Origin: Sphaerisporangium krabiense
GTDB lineage: Bacteria; Actinomycetota; Actinomycetes; Streptosporangiales; Streptosporangiaceae
Assembly (NCBI RefSeq): GCF_014200435.1
Contig: NZ_JACHBR010000001.1
Coordinates: 5,894,001 to 5,958,000 of the forward strand
Direction of reading: 5' to 3'
Length of the DNA stretch: 64,000 bases
The position numbers were made by a program, and so were the translations under genes. Positions 8,539-17,184 of this stretch are shown here, one piece after another (within the stretch, counting starts at the first letter, position 1; each line of letters begins with the position of its first letter). The notes below the pieces were generated by a model, which saw only the letters and a list, made by a program, of their open reading frames with translations, was not told the origin of the DNA and searched no databases.

Positions 8539-8871
8539 ATGGTGTCCTCGACGCGGGAACTGGCGCACCCCGAAGCCGCCGACCTGGTGGTGACCGACGT
8601 GCTCTTCGCCCTGAGCGACCCCGCGCGGCTCGCGCTGGTGCGGCGGCTCGCCGAGGGGCCACTCGAAGTGGCCGCCTGCCAGCCCATCGAGGGCGAGATC
8701 CCCAAATCGACCCTCTCCCACCACCTCAAGACGCTCCGCGAGGCGGGGGTGATCCGCAACGTCCCGGCGGGCCGACAGCGCTACGTGAGCCTGCGCCGTG
8801 ACGACCTGGAGGGGCGCTTCCCCGGCCTGCTCGCCGCCATCCTCGCCACGCCCGCGCCCTCGGACGTCTGA
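8539..8871 (+). CDS. ArsR-family winged-helix repressor
   Basis: 110 aa. Winged-helix fold: VLFALSDPARLALVRRLAEGPL, the recognition helix IPKSTLSHHLKTLREAG and a wing VPAGRQRYVSLR. No metal-binding cysteine pair (only one Cys, in VAACQP), so it is probably not a metal sensor. The HLKTL pattern matches the MarR/ArsR-like group that controls adjacent MFS pumps. The ATG directly follows a GTTC-N10-GAAC dyad, consistent with autorepression and control of the divergent MFS gene. Confidence 0.85.
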   Translation: MVSSTRELAHPEAADLVVTDVLFALSDPARLALVRRLAEGPLEVAACQPIEGEIPKSTLSHHLKTLREAGVIRNVPAGRQRYVSLRRDDLEGRFPGLLAAILATPAPSDV

Positions 8872-9137
8872 CGGGCCCACCGGCGACGTCCCGCGCGGGC
8901 CGTCGATCGTGCCACGCTGGGCCGGGTGACCAGGGGTTATGCTCGGAGGGAGGAAGCGATCGAACGCCTGAACGCCTTTGGCCTCGCCGCACTCCTCCTC
9001 GCCGAGTTGTGCACGGACCCGGCCCTGCGCATGGCCGACCGCTTCCTCCCCTATGCCGTGAGGCTCCTCTCCCGTGATGTCGCACGCTTCACGGCCGTAC
9101 GGCTCGAGGCCCCCGCGGGCTCACCTCCGGTCGCGGC

Positions 9138-10562
9138 TCACAGGCCGTACGCCTCCAGCAGGTGCAGCCAGAACTCGCTCATCGTCGGGAACACCGGGAC
9201 GGCCTGCCAGAGACGGTCCAGGGGGACCTCCGCGGCGACCGCGACCGTGGCGGCGTGGAGGTGGTCCAGGACGGCGGGGCCCACGATGGTGGCGCCGAGA
9301 AGGACGCGGCGCTCCTCGTCGACGACGATCTTCACCCGGCCACGGTAGTCGGCGGCCTGGAGGCGCGCGGCCGCCACCGTGGCGAGGTCGTCCTCCACGA
9401 CCCGCACCGGCAGGCCGGCCTCGCGCGCCTGCGACTCGGTGAGACCCACCGCGCAGACCTGCGGGTCGGTGAAGATGACCTGCGGGGCGCCCGCGTGGTC
9501 GGCGGTGTCGCGCGCCGGGTCGCCGGGCAGGTCCCGGGCGCGGGCGGCGATCGCGTCCCCGCACACCCGGGCCTGATATTTGCCCATATGGGTGAGTAGG
9601 TTCAGCCCGTTGACGTCCCCGGCGGCGTAGAGCCAGCCGTCCGGGACGGCGGTCGCCCGCATGGTCGCGTCCACCTCGATCGGACCGTCCGCCGGCACGC
9701 CCACCGTCTCCAGGCCGAGGTCGGCGACGGCGGGCCGGCGCCCGGTCGCCACGAGGATCTCGTCGGCCTCGATCCGCCCGCCGTCGTCGAGGTGGACGGT
9801 CACCGGGCCGTCGGGGAAGGGGCGTTCGACGCGGACGGCGGAGCGGCCGAACCGCACGTCCAGGCCGTCCCGCCGCAGCGAGTCCGCGAGAAGCTCCCCG
9901 GCGAACGGCTCGAACCGGCTCAGCAGGCGGTCGCCGCGCACGAGCATCGTCGTCTCCAGCGCCCCGAGCGCGTACAGGGCCTGCGCCATCTCGCAGCCGA
10001 CGGCGCCGCCGCCGATCACGACCAGCCGCTTCGGCACCTGCTCGGCGACCGTGGCCTCCCGGTTGGTCCACGGCCGCGCCTCGCGCAGCCCGGGAACGCC
10101 GGGGACGCGGGGGTCACTGCCGGTGGCGACGACGACCGCGTGCCGGGCCCGGAGCGTCCTGACGTCCCCGTCCGGCCCGGTCACCTCGACGCGCAGCGGC
10201 CCCGCCAGGCGTCCCCGGCCCCGGAGGAACGTCGCCGGCACGTCCTCGATCCAGCGCACCTGGCCGGCGTCGTCGAGGTGTGACACGACCTCGTCCCTGC
10301 GGGCCAGCACCGCCGCCGCGTCGATCGGGCCGCGCAGCTCCACGCCCGGCAGCCTGCGCACCTCGGCGGCCAGCTCCACCGGCCGCAGCAGGGCCTTGCT
10401 CGGGATGCACGCGTAGTAGGCGCACTCGCCGCCGGCCAGGCGCTCCTCGACGACGGCCGCCGTCAGGCCGTCCCGCACGGCCCGCTTGGCGGTGATCTCC
10501 CCGACCGGGCCCGCGCCTATCACGATCACGTCGAACGCGTCGCCATCGTCAGCCATGGACAC
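9138..10562 (-). CDS. FAD/NAD(P)-dependent disulfide-reductase-like enzyme
   Basis: 474 aa class I pyridine nucleotide-disulfide oxidoreductase fold. FAD-binding VIVIGAGPVGE at the N-terminus, redox motif GGECAYYACIPSK (Cys-X4-Cys intact), NAD-binding VIGGGAVGCEMA at about 190 and an AAGDVNG FAD motif late. The C-terminal dimerisation domain has FPTMSEF where active reductases have HPTxSE, so the general-base His is replaced by Phe. That argues against plain lipoamide dehydrogenase or glutathione reductase activity. Substrate unknown. Confidence 0.86.
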   Translation of the reverse strand: MSMADDGDAFDVIVIGAGPVGEITAKRAVRDGLTAAVVEERLAGGECAYYACIPSKALLRPVELAAEVRRLPGVELRGPIDAAAVLARRDEVVSHLDDAGQVRWIEDVPATFLRGRGRLAGPLRVEVTGPDGDVRTLRARHAVVVATGSDPRVPGVPGLREARPWTNREATVAEQVPKRLVVIGGGAVGCEMAQALYALGALETTMLVRGDRLLSRFEPFAGELLADSLRRDGLDVRFGRSAVRVERPFPDGPVTVHLDDGGRIEADEILVATGRRPAVADLGLETVGVPADGPIEVDATMRATAVPDGWLYAAGDVNGLNLLTHMGKYQARVCGDAIAARARDLPGDPARDTADHAGAPQVIFTDPQVCAVGLTESQAREAGLPVRVVEDDLATVAAARLQAADYRGRVKIVVDEERRVLLGATIVGPAVLDHLHAATVAVAAEVPLDRLWQAVPVFPTMSEFWLHLLEAYGL

Positions 10563-10653
10563 GCGGCCCCCCGTCGTCGCAGGTCGAACGCCTACGGGTG
10601 GCCTGCCCAGTCTTCACGCCGCCGACACGGGAGAACGAGGCCGGGGCGGCTCG

Positions 10654-11046
10654 TCAGAGCTTGCGGTAGACGCGGGCGTCCTCGGCGGCGGCCAGGACGT
10701 CCTGGAGGGTGCCGCCGATCCCGGCCTGGACGGCGGCGGCGATCGCGCCCTCGACGAAGGGGACGTCGGCGATGGCGACCCGGCCGGGCGATTCGAGCAG
10801 GCGGGCGGTGAGCACCGAGCTGCCGAGGTCGGGGATCAGCACCACGCCGGCCCCCTGGTCGACCGCTTCGATGGCCGCGGCGACCTTGTCGGGGCTGGTG
10901 CCGAGGCCGCCGTCCTCCGTGCCGCCCGCCGGGGCCACGCGCACGTCGGGCCCGGCGATCTGCACGGCGAGGGCCGCGGCCGAGGACGCGAGCGTGTCAC
11001 TGTGCGAGACCAGGACGATTCCAACCAGACGCTGAGGGGTGCTCAT
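10654..11046 (-). CDS. dhaM: DhaM, dihydroxyacetone kinase phosphotransfer subunit
   Basis: 130 aa EIIA-mannose-like domain. The phosphorylatable His is in LVSHSDTLA near the N-terminus; GTEDGGLGTS and the DLGSSVLTA segment are typical of DhaM, which passes phosphate from HPr/EI to ADP bound on DhaL. Here only the EIIA domain is present, as in Gram-positive DhaM. It lies 5.5 kb from dhaL and dhaK on the same strand; a plus-strand operon separates them. ATG at 11046; the open frame further upstream has no DhaM similarity. Confidence 0.88.
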   Translation of the reverse strand: MSTPQRLVGIVLVSHSDTLASSAAALAVQIAGPDVRVAPAGGTEDGGLGTSPDKVAAAIEAVDQGAGVVLIPDLGSSVLTARLLESPGRVAIADVPFVEGAIAAAVQAGIGGTLQDVLAAAEDARVYRKL

Positions 11047-11888
11047 CGGCGGAGGGTCTCCCGCTGTTTCGCTCCGGACCTGCCGGCCTCGTCTTCGAGG
11101 TCGCGCCGACAATACCCCGTGATCTCCGGCCGAACCTTGTGCCTGGTACCGGGCACGCGAGGCGGCCGCGCGCCGGCGAAGGGCGCGGACCCCGTTCCGT
11201 CGTGCCACCCGAGTCCGGCGGGCGGGTGCCACCCCTGTCCGCCGGGCGGGCGGCGATGGTTCGACTTTCAGAAGCTCGATGACTGTAACTTCTTGTTTCC
11301 GGACAGGTTATAAATTCATGACCTACGTGCCGCCCCTGTACCCGAGCCGTTGATCCATCCGGTCCGGCACCGGAGGTGGTGGCCGATTTCGCCGTGCCAT
11401 AGGTGTCTCCGCCCGACGGCGATCGTCCGCTTTCCAGGGTCACGTACGCGTTTTCCGGATGTCCTCATCGGCTATGAAAGGCGTCCGGAAAATCCGCGCA
11501 GGTCAGACTCGCCCCATAGGGGTCGGCAACTTGGGGTTTGACATACATTACCTACCTGTATTACATGTTATTCGCGCATCGCGTTAAGTCCGGCCGCGCT
11601 CCTCCCGGCACCCCCTCACGACAAGGAGTGGTCGATTGCCCTGAGTGCGGGCGTTTCTCACCGGTGACACCCCATTCGCCGCGCACAGACCATTCCGCCG
11701 TGTGACCCCCCTCGACACCCCCTCGACCGCCATTCCCGCCTTTTCTCGTCTTGCGCCCGCACGGGCGGCCACGCCGTGACCCGGCCATCGCGGCCCCCTG
11801 TGGAAGGCGAGCATTCCCGAAATCCGGCGCGAAGGACGCACCCCCGTCCCGCGCTCGTCCATTCCCGGATCCAGAGAAAAGGAATGCC
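11047..11888. other. 842-bp intergenic region
   Basis: Between dhaM (minus) and the chorismatase gene (plus). Stretches 11270-11345 and 11520-11585 are markedly AT-richer than the surroundings and probably carry promoters for the two directions. A TTGACA box lies at 11538. From 11590 to 11880 there is a long leader with no convincing gene; the overlapping frames have no family resemblance. Its length leaves room for cis-regulation of the chorismatase operon. Confidence 0.4.
11538..11566 (+). promoter_or_regulatory. Promoter-like TTGACA box with dyad, chorismatase operon
   Basis: Consensus -35 TTGACA at 11538-11543. A weak -10, TTACAT, follows at 11561 after 17 bp. The spacer is AT-rich and has an imperfect dyad (ACAT ... 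ATGT, and TAC-N6-GTA in the centre), which could be a repressor site. It is the only consensus -35 in the region, 320 bp before the chorismatase start. Confidence 0.4.
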
Positions 11889-12905
11889 GTGCGTCAATCA
11901 CTCCATGCCTCCGATCGTGGCCTGCGGTGCTTCTTCGACAAGTCCCTTTCCTCCGGCGTCGGCCACGCCGCGGGGAACGTGCTCGGGCGCGTCCACTACG
12001 GGCACGGCAGCGCATCCGCGCTCGACCAGGGCACCCCCCTGCTGTCCGTCCACATGGCCGGCCCCGGCACCGACCCCTTCACCGAGGTCTGGGTCACCGA
12101 CCGGCCCGTGCGCGCCGGCGCCAGGGGAGACCTGCTCTACGCCGAGGACGGCGAGCACATCTTCTGCGCCACGCGCGTCCCGGCCAGGGACGTCTACCGG
12201 GACGCGGTCCACGAGGCGTACCACGAGGCCTTCGCGCTGATCGCCGGGCTGGGCTACACCCGGCCGTTCCGCATGTGGAACCTCGTCGGCTCGATCACCG
12301 GCGGCAACGCCGACGACATGGAGATCTACCAGGACTTCTGCGTGGGCCGTGCCAAGGCGTTCGAGGAGTGGTCGGACCGGATCGGCCCGATGCCCGCCGC
12401 CACCGGCATCGGCACCCTGAGCCCCGGCATCGACCTGTACTTCCTCGCCTCCCGCGACGGCGTGCCCCAGCACCTGGAGAACCCCCGGCAGACCCCCGCC
12501 TACAACTACCCCGACCGGTACGGGCCCAAGTCGCCGAGCTTCGCCCGGGCCACCTACCTCAGGGGGACCGGCGGCGACCCGGACACCCTCTACGTCTCCG
12601 GGACCGCCAGCATCGTCGGCGACGACACCGTGCGCCACGGCGACATCGCCGGGCAGTGCGAGGTCACGCTGGCCAACATCGAGGCGCTGATCGGGGCGGA
12701 GAACCTGCGCCGGTACGGCGTCGAGCACGGATTCCGGCTCACCGACCTCGACCACGTCAAGGTCTACGTCCGCGACGCCGAGCACCTGCCCGCCGTGCGC
12801 GCCCGATGCGCCGAGGCCTTCGCGGGCCACGCCGAGGTCGCCTACCTGAACGTCGACGTGTGCCGCCGCGACCTGCTGGTGGAGATCGAAGGGATCTGCC
12901 GATGA
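11889..12905 (+). CDS. Chorismatase, FkbO/Hyg5 family
   Basis: 338 aa. Matches the FkbO/Hyg5-type chorismatases, which cut chorismate to dihydroxycyclohexadienoate or to 3- or 4-hydroxybenzoate plus pyruvate. Visible hallmarks: RPFRMWNLVGSI, GIDLYFLAS, the RidA-like C-terminal VSGTASIVGDDTVRHGD and YVRDAEH. Which product is formed depends on a few active-site residues I cannot resolve by eye; the adjacent benzoate-CoA-ligase-like gene favours an aromatic hydroxybenzoate over the FkbO product. GTG at 11889 has AAAGGA upstream. It overlaps the ligase gene by 4 bp (ATGA), so they are co-translated. Confidence 0.88.
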   Translation: MRQSLHASDRGLRCFFDKSLSSGVGHAAGNVLGRVHYGHGSASALDQGTPLLSVHMAGPGTDPFTEVWVTDRPVRAGARGDLLYAEDGEHIFCATRVPARDVYRDAVHEAYHEAFALIAGLGYTRPFRMWNLVGSITGGNADDMEIYQDFCVGRAKAFEEWSDRIGPMPAATGIGTLSPGIDLYFLASRDGVPQHLENPRQTPAYNYPDRYGPKSPSFARATYLRGTGGDPDTLYVSGTASIVGDDTVRHGDIAGQCEVTLANIEALIGAENLRRYGVEHGFRLTDLDHVKVYVRDAEHLPAVRARCAEAFAGHAEVAYLNVDVCRRDLLVEIEGICR

Positions 12906-14476
12906 CGGCGCGGCCGGCGACCCTTCGCCCCCTCCCCGAGCGGCCCGCGGGCCACCCCACCCCTGAGCGGCCCACCGGCCCGAGCGCCAACCTCGTCGAA
13001 CGCCTGGAGGAGGCGGCACGGGACGGCGGCCGGCTGGACCGGCCCGCCTACATCGTCCAGGGCCGCGTCTTCCGGCACGCGGACGTCTACGAGGGCGCCG
13101 CGCGGGCCGCGGCGGCGTACGCGGCCCGCGGGCTCGGGCGCGGCTCGCGCATCCTGATCGCCCTGCCCGACGGCGTGGACTTCGTGTGGGCCTTCCTCGG
13201 GGCGCTGCGCGTCGGCGCGGTCGCCGTCCCGGTCAACTCGCTGCTGCATCCCGACGAGCTGCGGCGCGCCGGGGAGATCGCCGAACCGCACGCCGCCGTG
13301 GCCACCCCCGAGCTCGCCGGCCACTTCGCGCCGCCCGTCGTCCTCACCCCGGACGACCTGGACGCGGACCCCGCGCGGGCCGGCTCGGCGCCGCCGTACG
13401 CCGCGTGCTCCCCGGACACGCCGGCGTTCGCCGTGTTCACCTCCGGGACCACCGGCGACCCGCGGCTGTGCTTCCACACCCACGGCGACCCGGAGGTCTT
13501 CGACCTCGCCATCGGCACCGCGGTCGGCGTGGGCCCCGGCGACGTCTGCTTCTCGGTGTCGCGCCTGTACTTCGCCTACGGCCTCGGCAACTCGCTGTTC
13601 CTCCCGCTGCTCCGCGGCGCCACCACGATCCTGTCCCCGCCGAGGGCCACCGAGGACGACGCGGTCACCGTCATCAAGGAGCACGGCGTCACCGTCTTCT
13701 ACGGCCAGCCGAGCTTCTACGCCCGGCTGCTCGGCCACCCCGGCCACGACGTGCTCGGCACCCTGCGGACGGCCGTCGTCGCCGGGGAGGTGTTGCCGGA
13801 GGCGCTGGAACGGCGGCTGCGCGGCATACTCGGCGAGCGGCTGCTGAACGTGTTCGGGACCACCGAGATCGGCCACGCGATGCTGGCGAACGGCCCCGGC
13901 GTGGTGCGGGAGCACACCCTGGGCAGGGTGCTGCCGCCCTACCGGGTGAGGGTCGTCGACGACGACGGGCGGGAGGTCCCCGCGGGCACCGAGGGAAGCC
14001 TCCAGGTCGCCGGGCCGACGATCGGCCCCGGCGTCGCGCGCGGCGGCGACGCCCCGGCGCGCCTCACCCCCGACGAGTGGTACACCACCGGGGACGCGGC
14101 CACCGTGGACGGCGACGGCTTCGTCCGCGTGCACGGCCGGCTCGACGACATCGAGATCGTGGGCGGCGCCAACGTGCACCCGTCCGAGATCGAAGATCTC
14201 CTCCTGGAGCATCCGGGCGTCCGGGAGGCGGCGGTGTGCTCGGTGCGGCGCGGCGCGGGCGTGTCGGGCCTGCGCGCCTTCGTCGTCCCGGCCGAGGGCG
14301 CGGGCGACCCCGAACGCCTGCGCGCCGAGCTGCTCGACACCGCGCGGGCCAGGCTGACCTGGTACAAGGCGCCGGAGGACGTCGTCTTCGTCCCGGAGCT
14401 GCCGCGCAATCCCACCGGCAAGCTGCTGCGCCGCAAGTTGCGGCTGATGGCAGGAAAGGAAGGGCTTCGTCCATGA
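12902..14476 (+). CDS. Benzoate-CoA-ligase-like adenylating enzyme
   Basis: 524 aa ANL-superfamily enzyme, expected to activate an aryl acid with ATP. Motifs in order: FTSGTTGDPR (A3), SRLYFAYGLGNSLFLP (typical of benzoate-CoA ligases), NVFGTTEIGHAML (A5), WYTTGD (A7), GRLDDIEIVGG (A8) and NPTGKLLR (A10, catalytic Lys). In A3 the usual PKG is PRL. No carrier protein is encoded nearby, so CoA is the likely acceptor. Start overlaps the chorismatase stop and its stop overlaps the transporter start. Most likely substrate: the hydroxybenzoate made by the preceding gene (inference). Confidence 0.86.
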   Translation: MTARPATLRPLPERPAGHPTPERPTGPSANLVERLEEAARDGGRLDRPAYIVQGRVFRHADVYEGAARAAAAYAARGLGRGSRILIALPDGVDFVWAFLGALRVGAVAVPVNSLLHPDELRRAGEIAEPHAAVATPELAGHFAPPVVLTPDDLDADPARAGSAPPYAACSPDTPAFAVFTSGTTGDPRLCFHTHGDPEVFDLAIGTAVGVGPGDVCFSVSRLYFAYGLGNSLFLPLLRGATTILSPPRATEDDAVTVIKEHGVTVFYGQPSFYARLLGHPGHDVLGTLRTAVVAGEVLPEALERRLRGILGERLLNVFGTTEIGHAMLANGPGVVREHTLGRVLPPYRVRVVDDDGREVPAGTEGSLQVAGPTIGPGVARGGDAPARLTPDEWYTTGDAATVDGDGFVRVHGRLDDIEIVGGANVHPSEIEDLLLEHPGVREAAVCSVRRGAGVSGLRAFVVPAEGAGDPERLRAELLDTARARLTWYKAPEDVVFVPELPRNPTGKLLRRKLRLMAGKEGLRP

Positions 14477-15414
14477 CAGGAACCGCGGCCTCGGACCGCG
14501 TGATCGATGTGAAGGCCGCGCTGGCGGTCGGCGTCACCATGGTGCTGTGGTCCTCGGCCTTCGTCGCGATCCGGTACGCCGGGGCCGACCTGCACCCCGG
14601 CTCGCTCGCGCTCGGCAGGCTGGTGATCGGCGCCGTCGCGCTCGCGGCCCTGCTCGTGGTGCGCGGCGAGGGGCTGCCGCCGCGCGCCGCCTGGCCCGGC
14701 ATCGTCGCCGTCGGCCTCTTCTGGTTCGGCGTCTACACCGTGGCCCTGAACTGGGGCGAGCGGCACGCCGACGCGGGCACGGCCGCGCTGATCGTCGGCA
14801 TCGGCCCCATCCTGGTCGCGCTGCTCGGCGGGCGGCTGCTGAACGAGGGCTTCCCCCGGCCGCTCCTGGCCGGGCTCGCCATCGCCTTCGCCGGGTCGGC
14901 GGTGGTCGGGCTGGCCGGCGGGGGAGGGGAGAGCTCCCTGTGGGGCGTGCTGCTCTGCCTGGTCGCGGCCGTGGGGTACGCCATCGGGGTCGTCGGGCAG
15001 AAGCGGGCGCTCGCCCACGCCTCGGCCCTCCAGGTGACCACGTTCGGCTGCGCGCTCGGCGCGGCGGCCTGCCTGCCGTTCGCCGGGCAGCTCGTCTCCG
15101 ACGTGCGCGCCGCGCCGGGCGGGGCCACCCTGGCGATGGTCTACCTCGGCCTGCTCCCCACCGCCGTGGCGTTCTGGACGTGGGCCTACGCGCTGACGCG
15201 CATGACGGCCGGGAGGCTCGGCGCCACCACCTACGTGGTGCCCGTGCTGGTGGTGCTGCTGTCCTGGGCGCTGCTGGACGAGGTTCCCACCCCGCTCGCC
15301 CTGGCGGGCGGCGCCCTGTGCCTCCTCGGCGTCGCGGTGTCCCGGCGGCGCCCGCGGCCCCCCGCGCCCACCCCGGCGGCGACCGTCCCGGCGACCGGCC
15401 GAAGTTCCGTCTAG
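14473..15414 (+). CDS. EamA/DMT-family transporter
   Basis: 313 aa with ten hydrophobic helices in two EamA repeats (WSSAFVAIRYAGADLHPGSLALGR in the first, then LPTAVAFWTWAYALTRM in the second). Drug/metabolite exporters of this family export amino acids or small aromatic compounds. Start overlaps the ligase stop (ATGA), so it belongs to the chorismatase operon. Inference: exports the pathway product or an aromatic intermediate. Confidence 0.86.
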   Translation: MTGTAASDRVIDVKAALAVGVTMVLWSSAFVAIRYAGADLHPGSLALGRLVIGAVALAALLVVRGEGLPPRAAWPGIVAVGLFWFGVYTVALNWGERHADAGTAALIVGIGPILVALLGGRLLNEGFPRPLLAGLAIAFAGSAVVGLAGGGGESSLWGVLLCLVAAVGYAIGVVGQKRALAHASALQVTTFGCALGAAACLPFAGQLVSDVRAAPGGATLAMVYLGLLPTAVAFWTWAYALTRMTAGRLGATTYVVPVLVVLLSWALLDEVPTPLALAGGALCLLGVAVSRRRPRPPAPTPAATVPATGRSSV

Positions 15415-15440
15415 GCACCCACGTCAGGAGACTCGCCGAC

Positions 15441-16520
15441 ATGCTGCAAGACCTCGACACCCGCATCGACCGCCCCACGCGGCGGGCCACCCTCCCGCGG
15501 ACCGTGGCCCTGCCGGCCCCGGGGCGGCTCGGCGCCGAGATCCCGCTGCCCCCGGCCGCGGCGGACCGGGTCCTGGCGCACCGCGCGGCTGCCGGGCGGA
15601 TCCTGGACGGCGCCGACGACCGCCTGCTCGTCATCGTCGGGCCCTGCTCGATCCACGACCCGGTCGCCGGGCTCGACTACGCGCGCCGCCTGGCCGACGC
15701 GGCCGCCGGCCACGACCGTGACCTGCTCGTCGTCATGCGGGGGTACCTGGAGAAGCCGCGCACGGTGCTCGGCTGGAAAGGGCTGGTCCACGACCCCGCG
15801 CTCGACGGCAGCGACGACCTCCCCACCGGCCTGCGCGTCGGACGGCGCTTCCTCAGGGACGTGGCCGCGCTCGGGCTGCCGCTCGCCGCGGAGTTCGTGG
15901 ACCCCTTCCTGGCCCCCTACTTCGCCGACCTCGTCACCTACGGCGCCCTCGGCGCCCGCACGGTCACCAGCCAGCCGCACCGGCAGCTCGCCTCCTGGCT
16001 GCCGTTGCCGGTGGGATGCAAGAACGCGGTCGACGGCGACCTCACCACGGCGGTGGAGGCGATCCGCGCGGCCCGGGCGCCCCACGTCTTCCCGGGGGTG
16101 ACGGAGGAGGGGACGCCGGGCGTGCTGCGCGGCGCGGGCAACCCCCACGCCCACCTGGTGCTGCGCGGCGGAGCCTCGGGACCGAACTACGACCGGGAGT
16201 CGGTGGCCGGGGCGCTGCGGCGGCTCGGCGAGGCGGACCTGCCCGGCCGCGTCGTCATCGACGCCTCCCACGGCAACAGCGGCAAGGACCACCGCAGGCA
16301 GCCGCACGTGGTCGCCGACATCGCGGCGCAGGTCGCCGGCGGTGGACGCGGCGTCGCCGGCGTCATGATCGAGTCCTTCCTGGAGGAGGGCCGTCAGGAG
16401 GCGCCCCTGCGGTACGGGGTGAGCATCACCGACGCCTGCGTCGGATTCCCCGACACCCTGGCCGCGCTCGACCTGCTCGCCACGGCGGCGCGCCGCCGCC
16501 GGCTCACCGGCTCACCGTGA
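15441..16520 (+). CDS. Type I 3-deoxy-7-phosphoheptulonate (DAHP) synthase
   Basis: 359 aa, first enzyme of the shikimate pathway (PEP plus erythrose 4-phosphate). Class I AroF/G/H motifs: IVGPCSIHDP, MRGYLEKPRTVLGWKGL, VGCKNAVDGD, DASHGNSGK and MIESFLEEG. Most actinomycetes use a type II DAHP synthase for primary metabolism, and type I copies often sit in secondary-metabolite clusters. As the last gene of the chorismatase operon it would raise chorismate supply. Its 3' end overlaps dhaL by 9 bp on the opposite strand. Confidence 0.92.
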   Translation: MLQDLDTRIDRPTRRATLPRTVALPAPGRLGAEIPLPPAAADRVLAHRAAAGRILDGADDRLLVIVGPCSIHDPVAGLDYARRLADAAAGHDRDLLVVMRGYLEKPRTVLGWKGLVHDPALDGSDDLPTGLRVGRRFLRDVAALGLPLAAEFVDPFLAPYFADLVTYGALGARTVTSQPHRQLASWLPLPVGCKNAVDGDLTTAVEAIRAARAPHVFPGVTEEGTPGVLRGAGNPHAHLVLRGGASGPNYDRESVAGALRRLGEADLPGRVVIDASHGNSGKDHRRQPHVVADIAAQVAGGGRGVAGVMIESFLEEGRQEAPLRYGVSITDACVGFPDTLAALDLLATAARRRRLTGSP

Positions 16521-17147
16521 GCCGCAGGACGCCGCCGCGCGCAGGGCGGTGACGATGAGGACGGAGGACGCGGCGCCGGGGTCCTCGTGGCCGGCGCTGC
16601 GTTCGCCGAGGTAGCTGGCGCGGCCCTTGCGCGCCCGGAGCGGGATCGCCGCGCGGGCGCCCTCCTGCGCGGCGGCCACGGCCGCGTCCAGCGCCTCCTC
16701 GAACGCGGACCCGGCGCGCACGGCGTCGGAGAGCGCCCGGGAGGCGGGCGCCAAGGCGTCGATCATGGTCTTGTCGCCTTCACGGGCGCCGCCGAGCCGC
16801 TCCACGGCGGCCACGGCGGCCGCCAGGGCGTCGGCGAGCGCGTCCGGGGTGGTCTCTGCGTCGGACCCGAGAACGGCGCCCATCTGCCGGAACACGGTGC
16901 CGTACAGGGGGCCGGACGCGCCGCCGACCTTGCGGATCAGCGTCGTGCCCGTGAGGGTGAGCGCCCGTCCCGGCGTGGCGGGCGGATCGGCGGCGAGGGC
17001 CTCGCGCACGGCGGTGAAGCCGCGGTCCAGGTTGACCCCGTGGTCGGCGTCGCCGATCGCCGCGTCCAGCTCGGTCAGACGCTCCCGCCCGGCGGCGACG
17101 GCCCGCGCCGCCGCCTCGATCCAGGCGACGAAGAAGCCGGTGTCCAT
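16512..17147 (-). CDS. dhaL: DhaL, ADP-binding subunit of dihydroxyacetone kinase
   Basis: 211 aa all-helical subunit. The Mg-nucleotide site is seen as AIGDADHGVNLDRGF, with GGASGPLYGT and GDKTMIDAL following in normal order. Phosphorylated by DhaM, it transfers phosphate to dihydroxyacetone on DhaK. 37 bp after dhaK, clearly co-transcribed. Confidence 0.93.
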   Translation of the reverse strand: MDTGFFVAWIEAAARAVAAGRERLTELDAAIGDADHGVNLDRGFTAVREALAADPPATPGRALTLTGTTLIRKVGGASGPLYGTVFRQMGAVLGSDAETTPDALADALAAAVAAVERLGGAREGDKTMIDALAPASRALSDAVRAGSAFEEALDAAVAAAQEGARAAIPLRARKGRASYLGERSAGHEDPGAASSVLIVTALRAAASCGSR

Positions 17148-17184
17148 GGTCAGCGGCCCCGGGCGAAGAAGCCGTCGTCCATGG

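Noticed and set aside
8926-9348. Plus-strand frame after the ArsR gene
   Set aside because: First 70 residues look passable (AFGLAALLLAELCTDP), but it runs about 210 bp into the oxidoreductase on the other strand and has no family match.
11584-12015. Minus-strand frame before the chorismatase gene
   Set aside because: Arg-rich, no domain, overlaps the chorismatase start and the operon leader.
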